DNA of 64,000 nucleotides from positions 434,001 through 498,000 of the forward strand of contig BCGQ01000008.1 in NCBI GenBank assembly GCA_001599355.1, written 5' to 3'. The notes below the pieces were generated by a model that searched no databases, was not told the origin of the DNA, and saw nothing but the letters and a program-made list of their open reading frames with translations. Each line of letters starts with the position of its first letter. Within the stretch, counting starts at the first letter, position 1. The stretch is from Nakazawaea peltata. Taxonomy: Eukaryota; Ascomycota; Pichiomycetes; Alaninales; Pachysolenaceae. Made by a program: the position numbers and the translations under genes. Positions 50,059 through 58,028 of the stretch are shown one piece after another.

Positions 50059-50925
50059 CTATACATTTGCCAGTGCAAGCATCTTGGCAGTGAGAGAGGT
50101 CACGATCTCCAACAGAAGTGTGGAGCAATCCATAATTGAGAGCAGATCGATCGATAATCCACCAGCTTTAGAAATTTGGATGATCTCTCTATTTTTGTTC
50201 AAAGTTAAGGTGAGAGATCCTGAACGGAGTTGTTCTTCCACCAGAGTCAGGTCGATCACTACCAACTCATTGTTCAACTGGCCTTTAATATTTTCGGCAA
50301 GATGCGATGATGGGTTGTAGAATGAAAATGTTACACAAACTGGTATATGAAGGATTGATAACGGTACAGGGTTACGCTCTTCAAATGGATGCAAAATGAT
50401 AGTCTCTCCACCATCTTCTATTGTAACGTCTCGTTTCTTATAGTGAAGCAACAGAGTCATCACCAGAAGACACGATGCGTCGATAAAGTTTCCGTCAAAA
50501 TTAAGGAATTTAACGTCACAGCGCACACTCCAACATTTACGGCCGGCAACAATACAAAGGGACTCCAAATCCAACGCATTGGACCGCCTCACCAGCTTTT
50601 CGATCAATCTGGAAATCATAACCTCATCCTCTCCTTGTCTGTTGTTCTCAAAGGCTGGAGACAGCATCGAGGTGATCTCGGTGTTGATTTGGAAAATACC
50701 TTCAAATGGACGGTCTTCATATGGCTCGACAACTTCACCTGATACACGAGCAACACATCTTGTATTTCCCAACTGTACATCGACGTAACCAAATTCGTCC
50801 TTTGAAGCCTCGATCTTCACCTCTCTCATAGCTGTTAACTGACGTCCATCTAATCTTTCTCCAGATTTCAAGAGCTCTAAAACGAACTCTTCGTTGTTTT
50901 TACTCACTTCTGCTGGTCTTGACAT
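50059..50925 (-). CDS. RRP45: RNA exosome ring subunit Rrp45
   Basis: RNase PH-like subunit of the exosome ring (PM/Scl-75 in human), working in nuclear and cytoplasmic RNA decay and processing. 288 aa. Signatures: LKSGERLDGR, FGYVDVQLGNTRCVARVSGEV, PYEDRPFEGIFQINTEITSMLSPAFEN, EDEVMISRLIEKLVRRSNALDLESLCIVAGRKCWSVR, DGNFIDASCL, RNPVPLSILHIPVCVTFSFYN and VTLNKNREIIQISKAGG. As in the family, the catalytic residues of bacterial RNase PH are not kept. Start ATG 50923-50925; length near yeast Rrp45 (about 305). Confidence 0.96.
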   Translation of the reverse strand: MSRPAEVSKNNEEFVLELLKSGERLDGRQLTAMREVKIEASKDEFGYVDVQLGNTRCVARVSGEVVEPYEDRPFEGIFQINTEITSMLSPAFENNRQGEDEVMISRLIEKLVRRSNALDLESLCIVAGRKCWSVRCDVKFLNFDGNFIDASCLLVMTLLLHYKKRDVTIEDGGETIILHPFEERNPVPLSILHIPVCVTFSFYNPSSHLAENIKGQLNNELVVIDLTLVEEQLRSGSLTLTLNKNREIIQISKAGGLSIDLLSIMDCSTLLLEIVTSLTAKMLALANV

Positions 50926-51479
50926 TTTTATGTATAATGAATGAAAAGTTCTTAGCTAGTCGTTCCTCCCTAGTGTCTCTTAGCTAGTGGCTCTTCTTAA
51001 TGCAAGTGAAATATTTATGGAGCTAATAATACAGTGATGAAAATAGTTTTGTACAAGAAAATTGATTTTTTTCTTGCTGAATCTACTTATTAGGATCTCT
51101 CAAATCTATAACCAATCCAAATCCCTCGATTTTGAACCTTAATTGTACTATAACCAACAGCCTCCAACTCCTCTCTATATAAAGCTCTTCTATTAAGGGC
51201 GCAAATTTTTATTTTCCTCCTAAAAATCTTCTCCAGGCTCCTCTTCTTTTCCTTCTCTATTCAGATGCAAATTCGTATTTTGCTATACAATGCCAAACTT
51301 CTCCAAAACTCCTCCGAAACTTCTCCAAAACGTCTCCAAACATTTTTCTCCTCAGTTCGCCTTCTCGAGATTTTCTTCATCCCGCTCAGCTTGCGTTTTT
51401 TCGCCTTCCTAAAGACCCCTTTTAAAAAGGAGACAGTGTTCAATTTGCCATCGTTGTGTAAAAAATTCAACTCCTCATT
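50926..51479. other. Divergent promoter RRP45 / stomatin-like gene
   Basis: 554 bp, A/T- and pyrimidine-rich, no gene. CTCCAAAACTTCTCC-like repeats (about 51300-51345) occur before the mitochondrial gene: four copies of a CTCC(A/G)AAAC unit. Confidence 0.45.
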
Positions 51480-52577
51480 ATGATCAGATCATCTCAAAGA
51501 ATCGCACCGGCTGTGATTATGGCCGGTCGCAATCAGTTGGCTCGTCGTGCCACTCTTGGTGCCACCGCCATTGGCGCCCGTTTCTACAACTCTGGTAACA
51601 ACCAGTTCATACCAGGAGGTAACGGAGGTGCCGATGCCAACTCTTTAAACTTCTTTCAACGTGAAAGACTCCCTCTGAACACTATTGTCAAGTTTGTTCC
51701 ACAACAAGAGCTGTGGATCGTGGAAAGAATGGGTAAATTCCACCGTATTTTAGAGCCAGGTTTACTGATTTTGATGCCTGTTTTGGATAAGATTCAATAT
51801 GTTCAATCTTTGAAGGAGAGTGCCGTCGAAGTACCTTCTCAAAGTGCTATTACTTCGGATAATGTCACTTTGGAATTGGATGGTGTTCTTTACATAAAGG
51901 TAATTGACCCTTACAAGCTGAGTTATGGTGTTGAGGATCTGGAATACCTGATTTCACAATTGCTGCAAACCACAATGCGTTCTGAAATTGGTCAATTGAC
52001 TTTGGATCATTGTTTAAGAGAACGTCAAACTCTTAACACCAACATTACTACTGTTTTGAATGAGCTGCTGCTGGAATGGGGTATCAAATGTCTTCGTTAT
52101 GAGATCCGTGATATTCATCCTCCATCCAATGTTTTGGAACTGATGCACCGTCAAGTCTCTGCTGAACGTTCCAAGAGAGCTGAGATTTTGGACTCCGAAG
52201 GTCGTCGTCAATCTCAAATTAACATTGCTGAAGGTGAGAAAACTTCCAAGATTTTGGAGTCCGAGGCTGCTAAACGTGAAAAGATCAACTTAGCTGTTGG
52301 TGAAGCCGAGCTGATTTTAGCTAAGGCTAAGGCTACTCTGGAAGGTATCAAGTTGGTTGCTCAAGCTATCGATAGTACTCCTAATGGTACTGGACGTGAT
52401 GCTGTCTCATTACAAGTAGCAGAGCAATACGTTGGCCTGTTTGAAAAATTGGCCAAGGAATCAACCACCGTGGTTCTCCCAGCTGCTTTGAATGATATGG
52501 GAAGTTGGATGGCTTCCGGAATGTCCATCTACGATAAGCTCTCCAAACAACCTAAATTACAACAAGAAAAGAAATAA
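51480..52577 (+). CDS. Stomatin-like mitochondrial protein (STOML2/SLP-2)
   Basis: SPFH/prohibitin-domain protein of the inner mitochondrial membrane, linked in other organisms to cardiolipin domains and protease assembly. The 365-aa protein has a basic presequence (MIRSSQRIAPAVIMAGRNQLARRATLG) and the SPFH domain (LNTIVKFVPQQELWIVERMGKFHRILEPG ... LRYEIRDIHPPSNVLE). A coiled-coil region (RAEILDSEGRRQSQINIAEGEK) and a C-terminal VAEQYVGLFEKLAKESTTVVLP follow. It is absent from S. cerevisiae. CTGs at 52065, 52068, 52140, 52311 and 52338 match Ala in relatives (NQAA-x2-WG, VEAMHRQV, GEAxAxLAKAKAxAE). Directly supports CUG-Ala. Confidence 0.93.
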   Translation: MIRSSQRIAPAVIMAGRNQLARRATLGATAIGARFYNSGNNQFIPGGNGGADANSLNFFQRERLPLNTIVKFVPQQELWIVERMGKFHRILEPGLLILMPVLDKIQYVQSLKESAVEVPSQSAITSDNVTLELDGVLYIKVIDPYKLSYGVEDLEYLISQLLQTTMRSEIGQLTLDHCLRERQTLNTNITTVLNELLLEWGIKCLRYEIRDIHPPSNVLELMHRQVSAERSKRAEILDSEGRRQSQINIAEGEKTSKILESEAAKREKINLAVGEAELILAKAKATLEGIKLVAQAIDSTPNGTGRDAVSLQVAEQYVGLFEKLAKESTTVVLPAALNDMGSWMASGMSIYDKLSKQPKLQQEKK

Positions 52578-52618
52578 TAATGTATATAGCTTCATCTAAA
52601 AGATCACATATGTAGTAT

Positions 52619-53677
52619 TCATCCTCTTTTGAAGAACCCGTCCAAAGCACCTTTTCCAATAGCAACTTTGGGAACGACTTTTTTGGCGGGTTTCTTCTTG
52701 GGCAGCAGCAGTGGCAGAGCTCCACCGGCCATACGCTTCTTCTCGACTTGAAGATTCAGATTCAACAGCATCAAATTATCCTGGGCAAGTTGTTCTTTCA
52801 CAGCTGACCGTTGAAGTTTCTTTTTGTAATCTTTCAATTTCTCCAATTCTGACAGATATTCATTCTCTGCTTGTAAAGTTGAAGAGAGAAGTGGGGAAAT
52901 GTAGGAGCTTACTAAATTGAGCAGATGCGCCACCTTCAGCAGATGCAATATGTCAGTTGGGATTTCGGGGCTGGCTGCCTTAGTATCTCCTTCTTCAAGA
53001 GCTGGGGTCAACTTTTCAACTATAAGTTTCCTGTAAATCGAAGATGGGAAATGTTCCACTATATTATTCACCTTAAGCTTAAGCCATCTCAAGATCCTCT
53101 TCAGATCCAACCGATAGTAGATTTCATCGTTTTCTTCGATTTTCTCAAAGACACTGTCAAGCAGCGTGATCAAATACTTGTTTCCTGCTTGGAAAAACTC
53201 GCGGGGAAGCAGCCCTAAAATCATTTGGTCATTCTCCATAAATTCCAACAAATCGTCAAGCAGTAACAATCTCATACGGTGATTCTTGGCATCTGTCAAC
53301 ATTTGCTCCAAAGTACGCTCATAGAATGAGATCAATGTGTATACAAAGTTGTATTTTGTGGCTACTAAGACTTCTGGAGATTCTAATACCAATCCATTGT
53401 TTGAGTCGGTGAAAATCAAGCTTCTGACTACTTTCCCATCTCTTAACTTTACCACAGTACTACCATTAACTCTATGTGGGCTTCCATTGAATTTAAAACT
53501 CTTTAGCTCGTAAATCTGATCGTTGGTCCCCGATACAAGACACTTCACTGGACCAAGAGTACGGGGGTTAGGTAATTCTACCACCTTAAACTCTGTGGAG
53601 TTCGATTCCAAGCCGCTTTCAAGAGGAAAAATCACAACTTTGATATCCTCAGCCTTTTGAAATTGTTCAACTGTCAT
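52619..53677 (-). CDS. RNH202: RNase H2 subunit B (Rnh202)
   Basis: Non-catalytic subunit of RNase H2, which removes ribonucleotides from DNA and RNA:DNA hybrids. The 352-aa protein is close to S. cerevisiae Rnh202 (350). Features: a beta-rich N-terminal triple-barrel part (KCLVSGTNDQIYELKSFKF, GLVLESPEVLVATKYNFVYTLISFYER), a helical domain (LLLDDLLEFMEND) and LDLKRILRWLKLKVNNIVEHFPSSIYR. A basic C-terminal tail with GKGALDGFFKRG is a PIP box for PCNA. First ATG 53675-53677 (MTVEQ, like MTVSN of S. cerevisiae); an extension to 53698 needs TTG. Two GTCACGTGAC palindromes lie about 100-145 bp upstream. Confidence 0.92.
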   Translation of the reverse strand: MTVEQFQKAEDIKVVIFPLESGLESNSTEFKVVELPNPRTLGPVKCLVSGTNDQIYELKSFKFNGSPHRVNGSTVVKLRDGKVVRSLIFTDSNNGLVLESPEVLVATKYNFVYTLISFYERTLEQMLTDAKNHRMRLLLLDDLLEFMENDQMILGLLPREFFQAGNKYLITLLDSVFEKIEENDEIYYRLDLKRILRWLKLKVNNIVEHFPSSIYRKLIVEKLTPALEEGDTKAASPEIPTDILHLLKVAHLLNLVSSYISPLLSSTLQAENEYLSELEKLKDYKKKLQRSAVKEQLAQDNLMLLNLNLQVEKKRMAGGALPLLLPKKKPAKKVVPKVAIGKGALDGFFKRG

Positions 53678-53778
53678 ATTATCCTTCACTAATTCCAATG
53701 ACGCTGTCCTTGATCACTGTACTTTCTTCCCCATCGGATTTGGCGTCTTTTCAAATTCACTTTTTTACTACGCGTCTG

Positions 53779-53823
53779 GTCACGTGACTTGAACACTATT
53801 TTTTAAGATTTGGGTCACGTGAC
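53779..53823. promoter_or_regulatory. Paired GTCACGTGAC palindromes (Cbf1-type E-boxes)
   Basis: Identical 10-bp palindromes at 53779-53788 and 53814-53823, centres 35 bp apart (about 3.3 helical turns), separated by AT-rich DNA. RTCACGTG is the Cbf1/CDEI consensus. They lie upstream of RNH202 and just beyond the 3' end of the DHA1 transporter gene. Confidence 0.75.
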
Positions 53824-53880
53824 TACACTTTCCTACTTGAGTTCATGCTCACGTTATTAGATTAAATTATATAGTTCCCT

Positions 53881-55707
53881 TCAAGCAGAAGATGACAGAC
53901 TACTAGAAGTCTTCTCCCCTGGTTTCTCTATAGCAGGAGTGGAAGTGGTTTCAGGTGAAAATGCATACTTACTTCTCTTTCTAATTCTGGCCCCAAAGAA
54001 GAAGAACAAATATGGGATTGCACAGCATGCCAAAGAGATGAACAGCATAAGAGATGAAGCCCATTCGAATCCTAATCTGTTATACATTTGAACGGTAAAT
54101 AATACCACACAAGCACCCCATATAGATCTAATACATGTCTTACTAGCTAACAGAGACAGGGCATAATGTTGGTATGAGTCGACAATGTAATTGTTAGCTG
54201 GGTTGTATAATAATAAGAATCCGATACCACATGGGAATCCCGAGATACAAGGGCCCCAGTAGGATACATCAGGGTATGAAGTCCAGGCAAAACAGAATAA
54301 ACCAATTGGGACTAACCAGCAGGCACACATCATTGGAATTAATCTTAACTCGGCTGGGGGTAACTCTCCTCTGTCGAAATATTTCTTTGCTCTTCTATTG
54401 TAGTCACGGTTAATGAAAGGCAGAATCATAGTTCCTACAACGACACCTACAGCAATTGGAATGAACATTAATCCAATTTGGGAATCAGACCAACCTTTAC
54501 CAACACCGTAAACCATTGGATAAGCAAAGAAGAACATATAAAGCAATCCGTAAATTACTGACATGTAAAGAGTAACAAGGAAGACAATCAACTCAGTTAA
54601 GAGAATGAAAGGTCTAGAAACTGTTTCCTTCATGACTTCACCAACATTACGAACCTTTAATTCCAGGACAGCCCTGTAAGACTCATCTCCTGTGATTTTT
54701 CTCAACTTCAGAGCTCTTCTCTTCAACAAAGTAGCATGATGAGTTTCAGGTAAAGTTAAGAAAGCAGTGATGTATACGGCACCACTGAAGATCATCAAAA
54801 TCCAATAGATCCATCTCCATGGTTCTTTTGCTGGGAAGTAGTCGGCAATGAATCCTCCAATCAAAGGACCCATACATGGACCCATGAATGGAGCCAGGGA
54901 GAAGAACAGCATCAGAGTTCCACGTTCTTCATTACGCCACATATCAGACAAAGAACCCCCAATAAGTGTCATTGGGGCACTTAACAGGATACCTCCGAGA
55001 AGTCTGAATACTAACAAAGTACCAATGTTTTGCAGTAATGCACAAGGCAAGATGAAAATGACACCGACAAACAATGTGGTGAAGTAGATCCAATTTCTAC
55101 CAACTTCCTCTGACAATGGAGAAAATAACATTGGACCAACACCAAACCCTAAGACCAACAAAGTAACGGTCAAGATAACAACCTCTTCGCTTACTCCAAA
55201 AGTTTCCATAGGTCCACTAATATCACCAGTGACCATAGCAGAAACTAACAGTACTTCGAAACAAATTATACCTAACAAAACAGTTAAATACCATTTCTTC
55301 AGTTTGCTCCAGTTACGAGGATCAGCTTTATCTCCTTCAACGAAAGTGACCAATCTCAAATCGGTCTCCAGGTCAATAGGATATTTCCACTCGTCGGCTT
55401 CGTGGTAAGTTGTTCCAACGGCTGGATGAGTTTCTCTTCTCTCCAAATCAATCGGTTCTTCCAATGGACCCAACAGTCCTGCATCGGCTTCCAAATTGGA
55501 GACCATGCGTGACACACCCTCATTTTCTGCCACGATCTCCTCGGCTTCTTGGTTTGTCAAGCTCTTGTAGATTTTGGTCTTCGTCGACACCCTACTTAAG
55601 TCAGCAGCTGCATCTCCCGATGGAGTCTCCAATTCTGTTGGAAGGTATGCACCAACACTCAAATTATCTTTCAACGAGTCTACACTTTCAGTATCGGAAT
55701 TTGTCAT
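53881..55707 (-). CDS. MFS drug/polyamine:H+ antiporter, DHA1 family (Tpo/Flu1-like)
   Basis: 608-aa, 12-helix plasma-membrane transporter of the DHA1 family, which exports polyamines or drugs such as azoles in yeasts. The acidic cytosolic N-terminus (about 135 residues) is followed by [11 protein letters not shown] and helices 1-6 with LSEEVGRN (MFS motif A) and LGFGVGPM (motif C-like). [22 protein letters not shown] and a central loop follow, then helices 7-12 with [12 protein letters not shown] and IRSIWGA. Tandem CTGs in HYA-x-S-x-LASKT, read as Ala, restore the HYAASALAAKT string of relatives. The substrate cannot be told from sequence. Confidence 0.9.
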   Translation of the reverse strand: MTNSDTESVDSLKDNLSVGAYLPTELETPSGDAAADLSRVSTKTKIYKSLTNQEAEEIVAENEGVSRMVSNLEADAGLLGPLEEPIDLERRETHPAVGTTYHEADEWKYPIDLETDLRLVTFVEGDKADPRNWSKLKKWYLTVLLGIICFEVLLVSAMVTGDISGPMETFGVSEEVVILTVTLLVLGFGVGPMLFSPLSEEVGRNWIYFTTLFVGVIFILPCALLQNIGTLLVFRLLGGILLSAPMTLIGGSLSDMWRNEERGTLMLFFSLAPFMGPCMGPLIGGFIADYFPAKEPWRWIYWILMIFSGAVYITAFLTLPETHHATLLKRRALKLRKITGDESYRAVLELKVRNVGEVMKETVSRPFILLTELIVFLVTLYMSVIYGLLYMFFFAYPMVYGVGKGWSDSQIGLMFIPIAVGVVVGTMILPFINRDYNRRAKKYFDRGELPPAELRLIPMMCACWLVPIGLFCFAWTSYPDVSYWGPCISGFPCGIGFLLLYNPANNYIVDSYQHYALSLLASKTCIRSIWGACVVLFTVQMYNRLGFEWASSLMLFISLACCAIPYLFFFFGARIRKRSKYAFSPETTSTPAIEKPGEKTSSSLSSSA

Positions 55708-56190
55708 TCTGGCTGTTTTTTACCACTCAAAATGGATACCAGACCTATCTAGGGCGACCCTCAATTATTTATATCTTTCCTGCATTGAAAGGGGATCTCG
55801 GCAGATGAGAATTTTTTTCAACTTTATGCGCGCGTTAGGGGTTAGTTAAGAGCCGACTCTTAGTAAGAAAATGCCGATCCTTGGTACCGATGTATAAACA
55901 AAAGCCTCAGATGTGAAAATGAATTTCGAAGAATATTTTACTCAGTCGGTAAATTCCCGTTTGGTTTCTCTCGCTTATTGTTCTGCGGCTTGGGATTCTC
56001 TCAAGGTTATATCTCTCCCCATCTTAGCACCTATCAAAGCTCTGTCGGTTCTTAACAGACCTTGCGCGATCTTTTTAGCCGACTAGGGATGAGATATTTT
56101 TCTGGAACGGATAAAAAATTTCGGTGCAGGGACCAGAATTTTTTACTAGTTAAAGTTTCATTTGATATGGAGGGGTAGCTTATAGTGGGG
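55708..56190. other. Transporter promoter region
   Basis: 483 bp upstream of the DHA1 gene, and 3' of the next gene. It includes CTTTATGCGCGCGTTAGGGG and CCGACTCTTAGTAAGAAAATGCCGATCC. No gene or strong known site recognised. Confidence 0.4.
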
Positions 56191-56805
56191 TTATGTTACA
56201 TTGAAATCTCTAATCCTGACTAATCTACTCAAAGGAAGAACACCCCACACATCTTCTGACTCTTCTGATTCTTCTAAAATGAGAAGTTGGACAATCTCTC
56301 CAAACCTCGCTAGAGTTCTGTAAAGAAGAGCGAGTGTTTTGTCTAGAGAAGAATTAGCCGACAGGTCATCATAATACCAAAAGGTGTTATGGTCTTCCAT
56401 CAACTCTATGACTGGAATGATTCCAAATTTGGAATGGCATATGATGTATAATTGTAGCTGTCTAACGGGATTGGTTCCACTTTTTTCATCTACTCTATCG
56501 TGATATACTTCCATAATTACCGGAATAATATCAGTGAATTGGTCGATCAAACAATCTTTAGTATTAATCCGAAGATGTTTTACCTGTTTTTTGATTAAAT
56601 GGGAGTTGATCAGTGCTCGAGGATTCAGGAAAAGAGTTGATCCTCCGTAACAATACAGTTTAATTGTTTTTCTGTAAATATCTCTTCCCTCCATGAATTC
56701 TGAAAGTTTAACATTATTGAATCCGTGAACTTTCTCTTCCTTCTCATGTTTGGTAAGGTACCAATCTTCAATACTAAAAAAACCTTCTTCAAATTCATAT
56801 TTCAT
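56191..56805 (-). CDS. Hypothetical protein, 204 aa
   Basis: Single-exon frame with no family I recognise. It is soluble-looking, has no signal or membrane segment, and is rich in Leu/Ile/Val and charged residues. The N-terminus MKYEFEEGFFSIEDWYLTKHEKEEK is acidic. Later strings LYIICHSKFGIIPVIELMEDHNTFWYY and VWGVLPLSRLVRIRDF suggest a folded domain. The ATG at 56803-56805 is the first. A GTCGTGTA site (56958) lies in the divergent spacer shared with the next gene. Likely real, given length and composition, but perhaps lineage-specific. Confidence 0.7.
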   Translation of the reverse strand: MKYEFEEGFFSIEDWYLTKHEKEEKVHGFNNVKLSEFMEGRDIYRKTIKLYCYGGSTLFLNPRALINSHLIKKQVKHLRINTKDCLIDQFTDIIPVIMEVYHDRVDEKSGTNPVRQLQLYIICHSKFGIIPVIELMEDHNTFWYYDDLSANSSLDKTLALLYRTLARFGEIVQLLILEESEESEDVWGVLPLSRLVRIRDFNVT

Positions 56806-57101
56806 TGTGTAATGGTTAGATATTAAGAGATATCAACTCACTACTACTCATTTTATTATAAATAACATTCCAGCAGATCACCAAATATATCCTGTTCTAC
56901 CCTTCTCACCCCCTTCTAATGTATGGTCTGTAATAACCCCCTAAAAAAATGAAAATAGTCGTGTATAAATTCCCATTTTTATCACCTCAACACACCTTAC
57001 AAAAAATACAAGGAGCTCATCAAAAGGAGCTAGGCACCATCTTAGTCGGTATCAGATACACGTGTTAGATACACAAATCAACCGATTTCATATTCTCTGA
57101 A

Positions 57102-57470
57102 ATGTCTAAAGTGGTGAGGCTTCGCATTGCGTCGTCTAAGTTGAAGAATTTTGAAGACAGTGATGAAAAATCAAAGCTTTATCTGCCAAAGCCGATTGTG
57201 AAAACGACCCCTGGATCGACGCCTTCAGCGGCTGTAGAAGCCGCTGCTCTTGCCCTTGGAATACCTACAAGCAGCTCATCATTGAACAATAGAACGGAAA
57301 CACCGTTGTCTGGTGCAGGCACACCAGTTCAAAACGGAAAACCAGGCCGTTCTAATGGTACCCTTGATAAATCTGGAGCCCCAGTCACGAAATGGACAAA
57401 ACAAACACGGTCATTTGAGTCATTCACCGGCTACGGAATCGAGTTAAAAATGTATAAACAGAACAAATAG
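57102..57470 (+). CDS. IES4: Probable INO80 chromatin-remodelling subunit Ies4
   Basis: 122-aa basic, Ser/Thr/Pro-rich protein. Fungal Ies4 proteins have a short N-terminal VV-x-L-x(I)-x-SS-x-L string, a disordered middle and a C-terminal KW-x-R-x6-SFTGY/V motif. Here these appear as VVRLRIASSKLKNF, a low-complexity middle (SSSSLNNRTETPLSGAG) and KWTKQTRSFESFTGYGIELKMY. The role would be in INO80 nucleosome remodelling and checkpoint response. Call rests on these two short blocks. The start ATG follows an in-frame stop region. It shares a promoter region with the 204-aa orphan and is convergent with the membrane-protein gene. Confidence 0.6.
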   Translation: MSKVVRLRIASSKLKNFEDSDEKSKLYLPKPIVKTTPGSTPSAAVEAAALALGIPTSSSSLNNRTETPLSGAGTPVQNGKPGRSNGTLDKSGAPVTKWTKQTRSFESFTGYGIELKMYKQNK

Positions 57471-57492
57471 TTAAATATACTCATATATATGC

Positions 57493-57858
57493 TTACAAAT
57501 ACTTCTTCTCCAACTCCAGGTCTTCCTTCAAAAACATCACAGTGTTCAAGAAACGAACAAACTTGAAACTAAGACTGGCGTTGGCGAAAAGTCCTAAAAT
57601 TCCAATGAAAACAAACTCCAAAAAGCTTCCATACTTCCTGTAATACGCCTTATCAATCACCACCGATACATGGTAGAAGAACAACACGATCAACCCCAAT
57701 ACTATCGCCGTAATAATGATCAGCTTGATCATTCTCTGCAAAGAGAACTCATCTTCCTCAGCAGTACGGGATAAACGCGATGGTTTCTTAATAGGTCTAG
57801 TCTTCAGTGGTGGTATATCCGTTTTACCACCTCTCAGTCTCAATCCATCCTCACTCAT
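57493..57858 (-). CDS. Small two-transmembrane protein, unknown
   Basis: 121-aa protein starting MSEDGLRLRGG. After a basic cytosolic segment (KTRPIKKPSRLSR) come two hydrophobic helices (about residues 47-66 and 80-97) and a tail ending KEDLELEKKYL. One CTG in MIK-x-IIIT lies in helix 1 (Ala under this code). No family recognised; topology suggests an ER or organelle membrane protein. The frame runs further 5' but only to a TTG at 57963, so I chose the ATG at 57856-57858. Confidence 0.65.
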   Translation of the reverse strand: MSEDGLRLRGGKTDIPPLKTRPIKKPSRLSRTAEEDEFSLQRMIKLIIITAIVLGLIVLFFYHVSVVIDKAYYRKYGSFLEFVFIGILGLFANASLSFKFVRFLNTVMFLKEDLELEKKYL

Positions 57859-58028
57859 ACTGGTCACTATCGTCTCTTTGCCTCTCACGGATCTGATCCA
57901 AAAGACGTCCCCTAGAAGAAATTTTAAGCGAAGGATTCGAATGTTGATAAATTGCTCAGTCAAATCAAATTGGGGGTGATTTACGCTGGGAGGGGTAGTT
58001 GAAGTAAAGTGTATATTTCTATATAATA

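Noticed and set aside
53779-53823. Point centromere from the two CDEI-like palindromes
   Set aside because: No CDEIII-like element, and the AT-rich separator is far shorter than CDEII.
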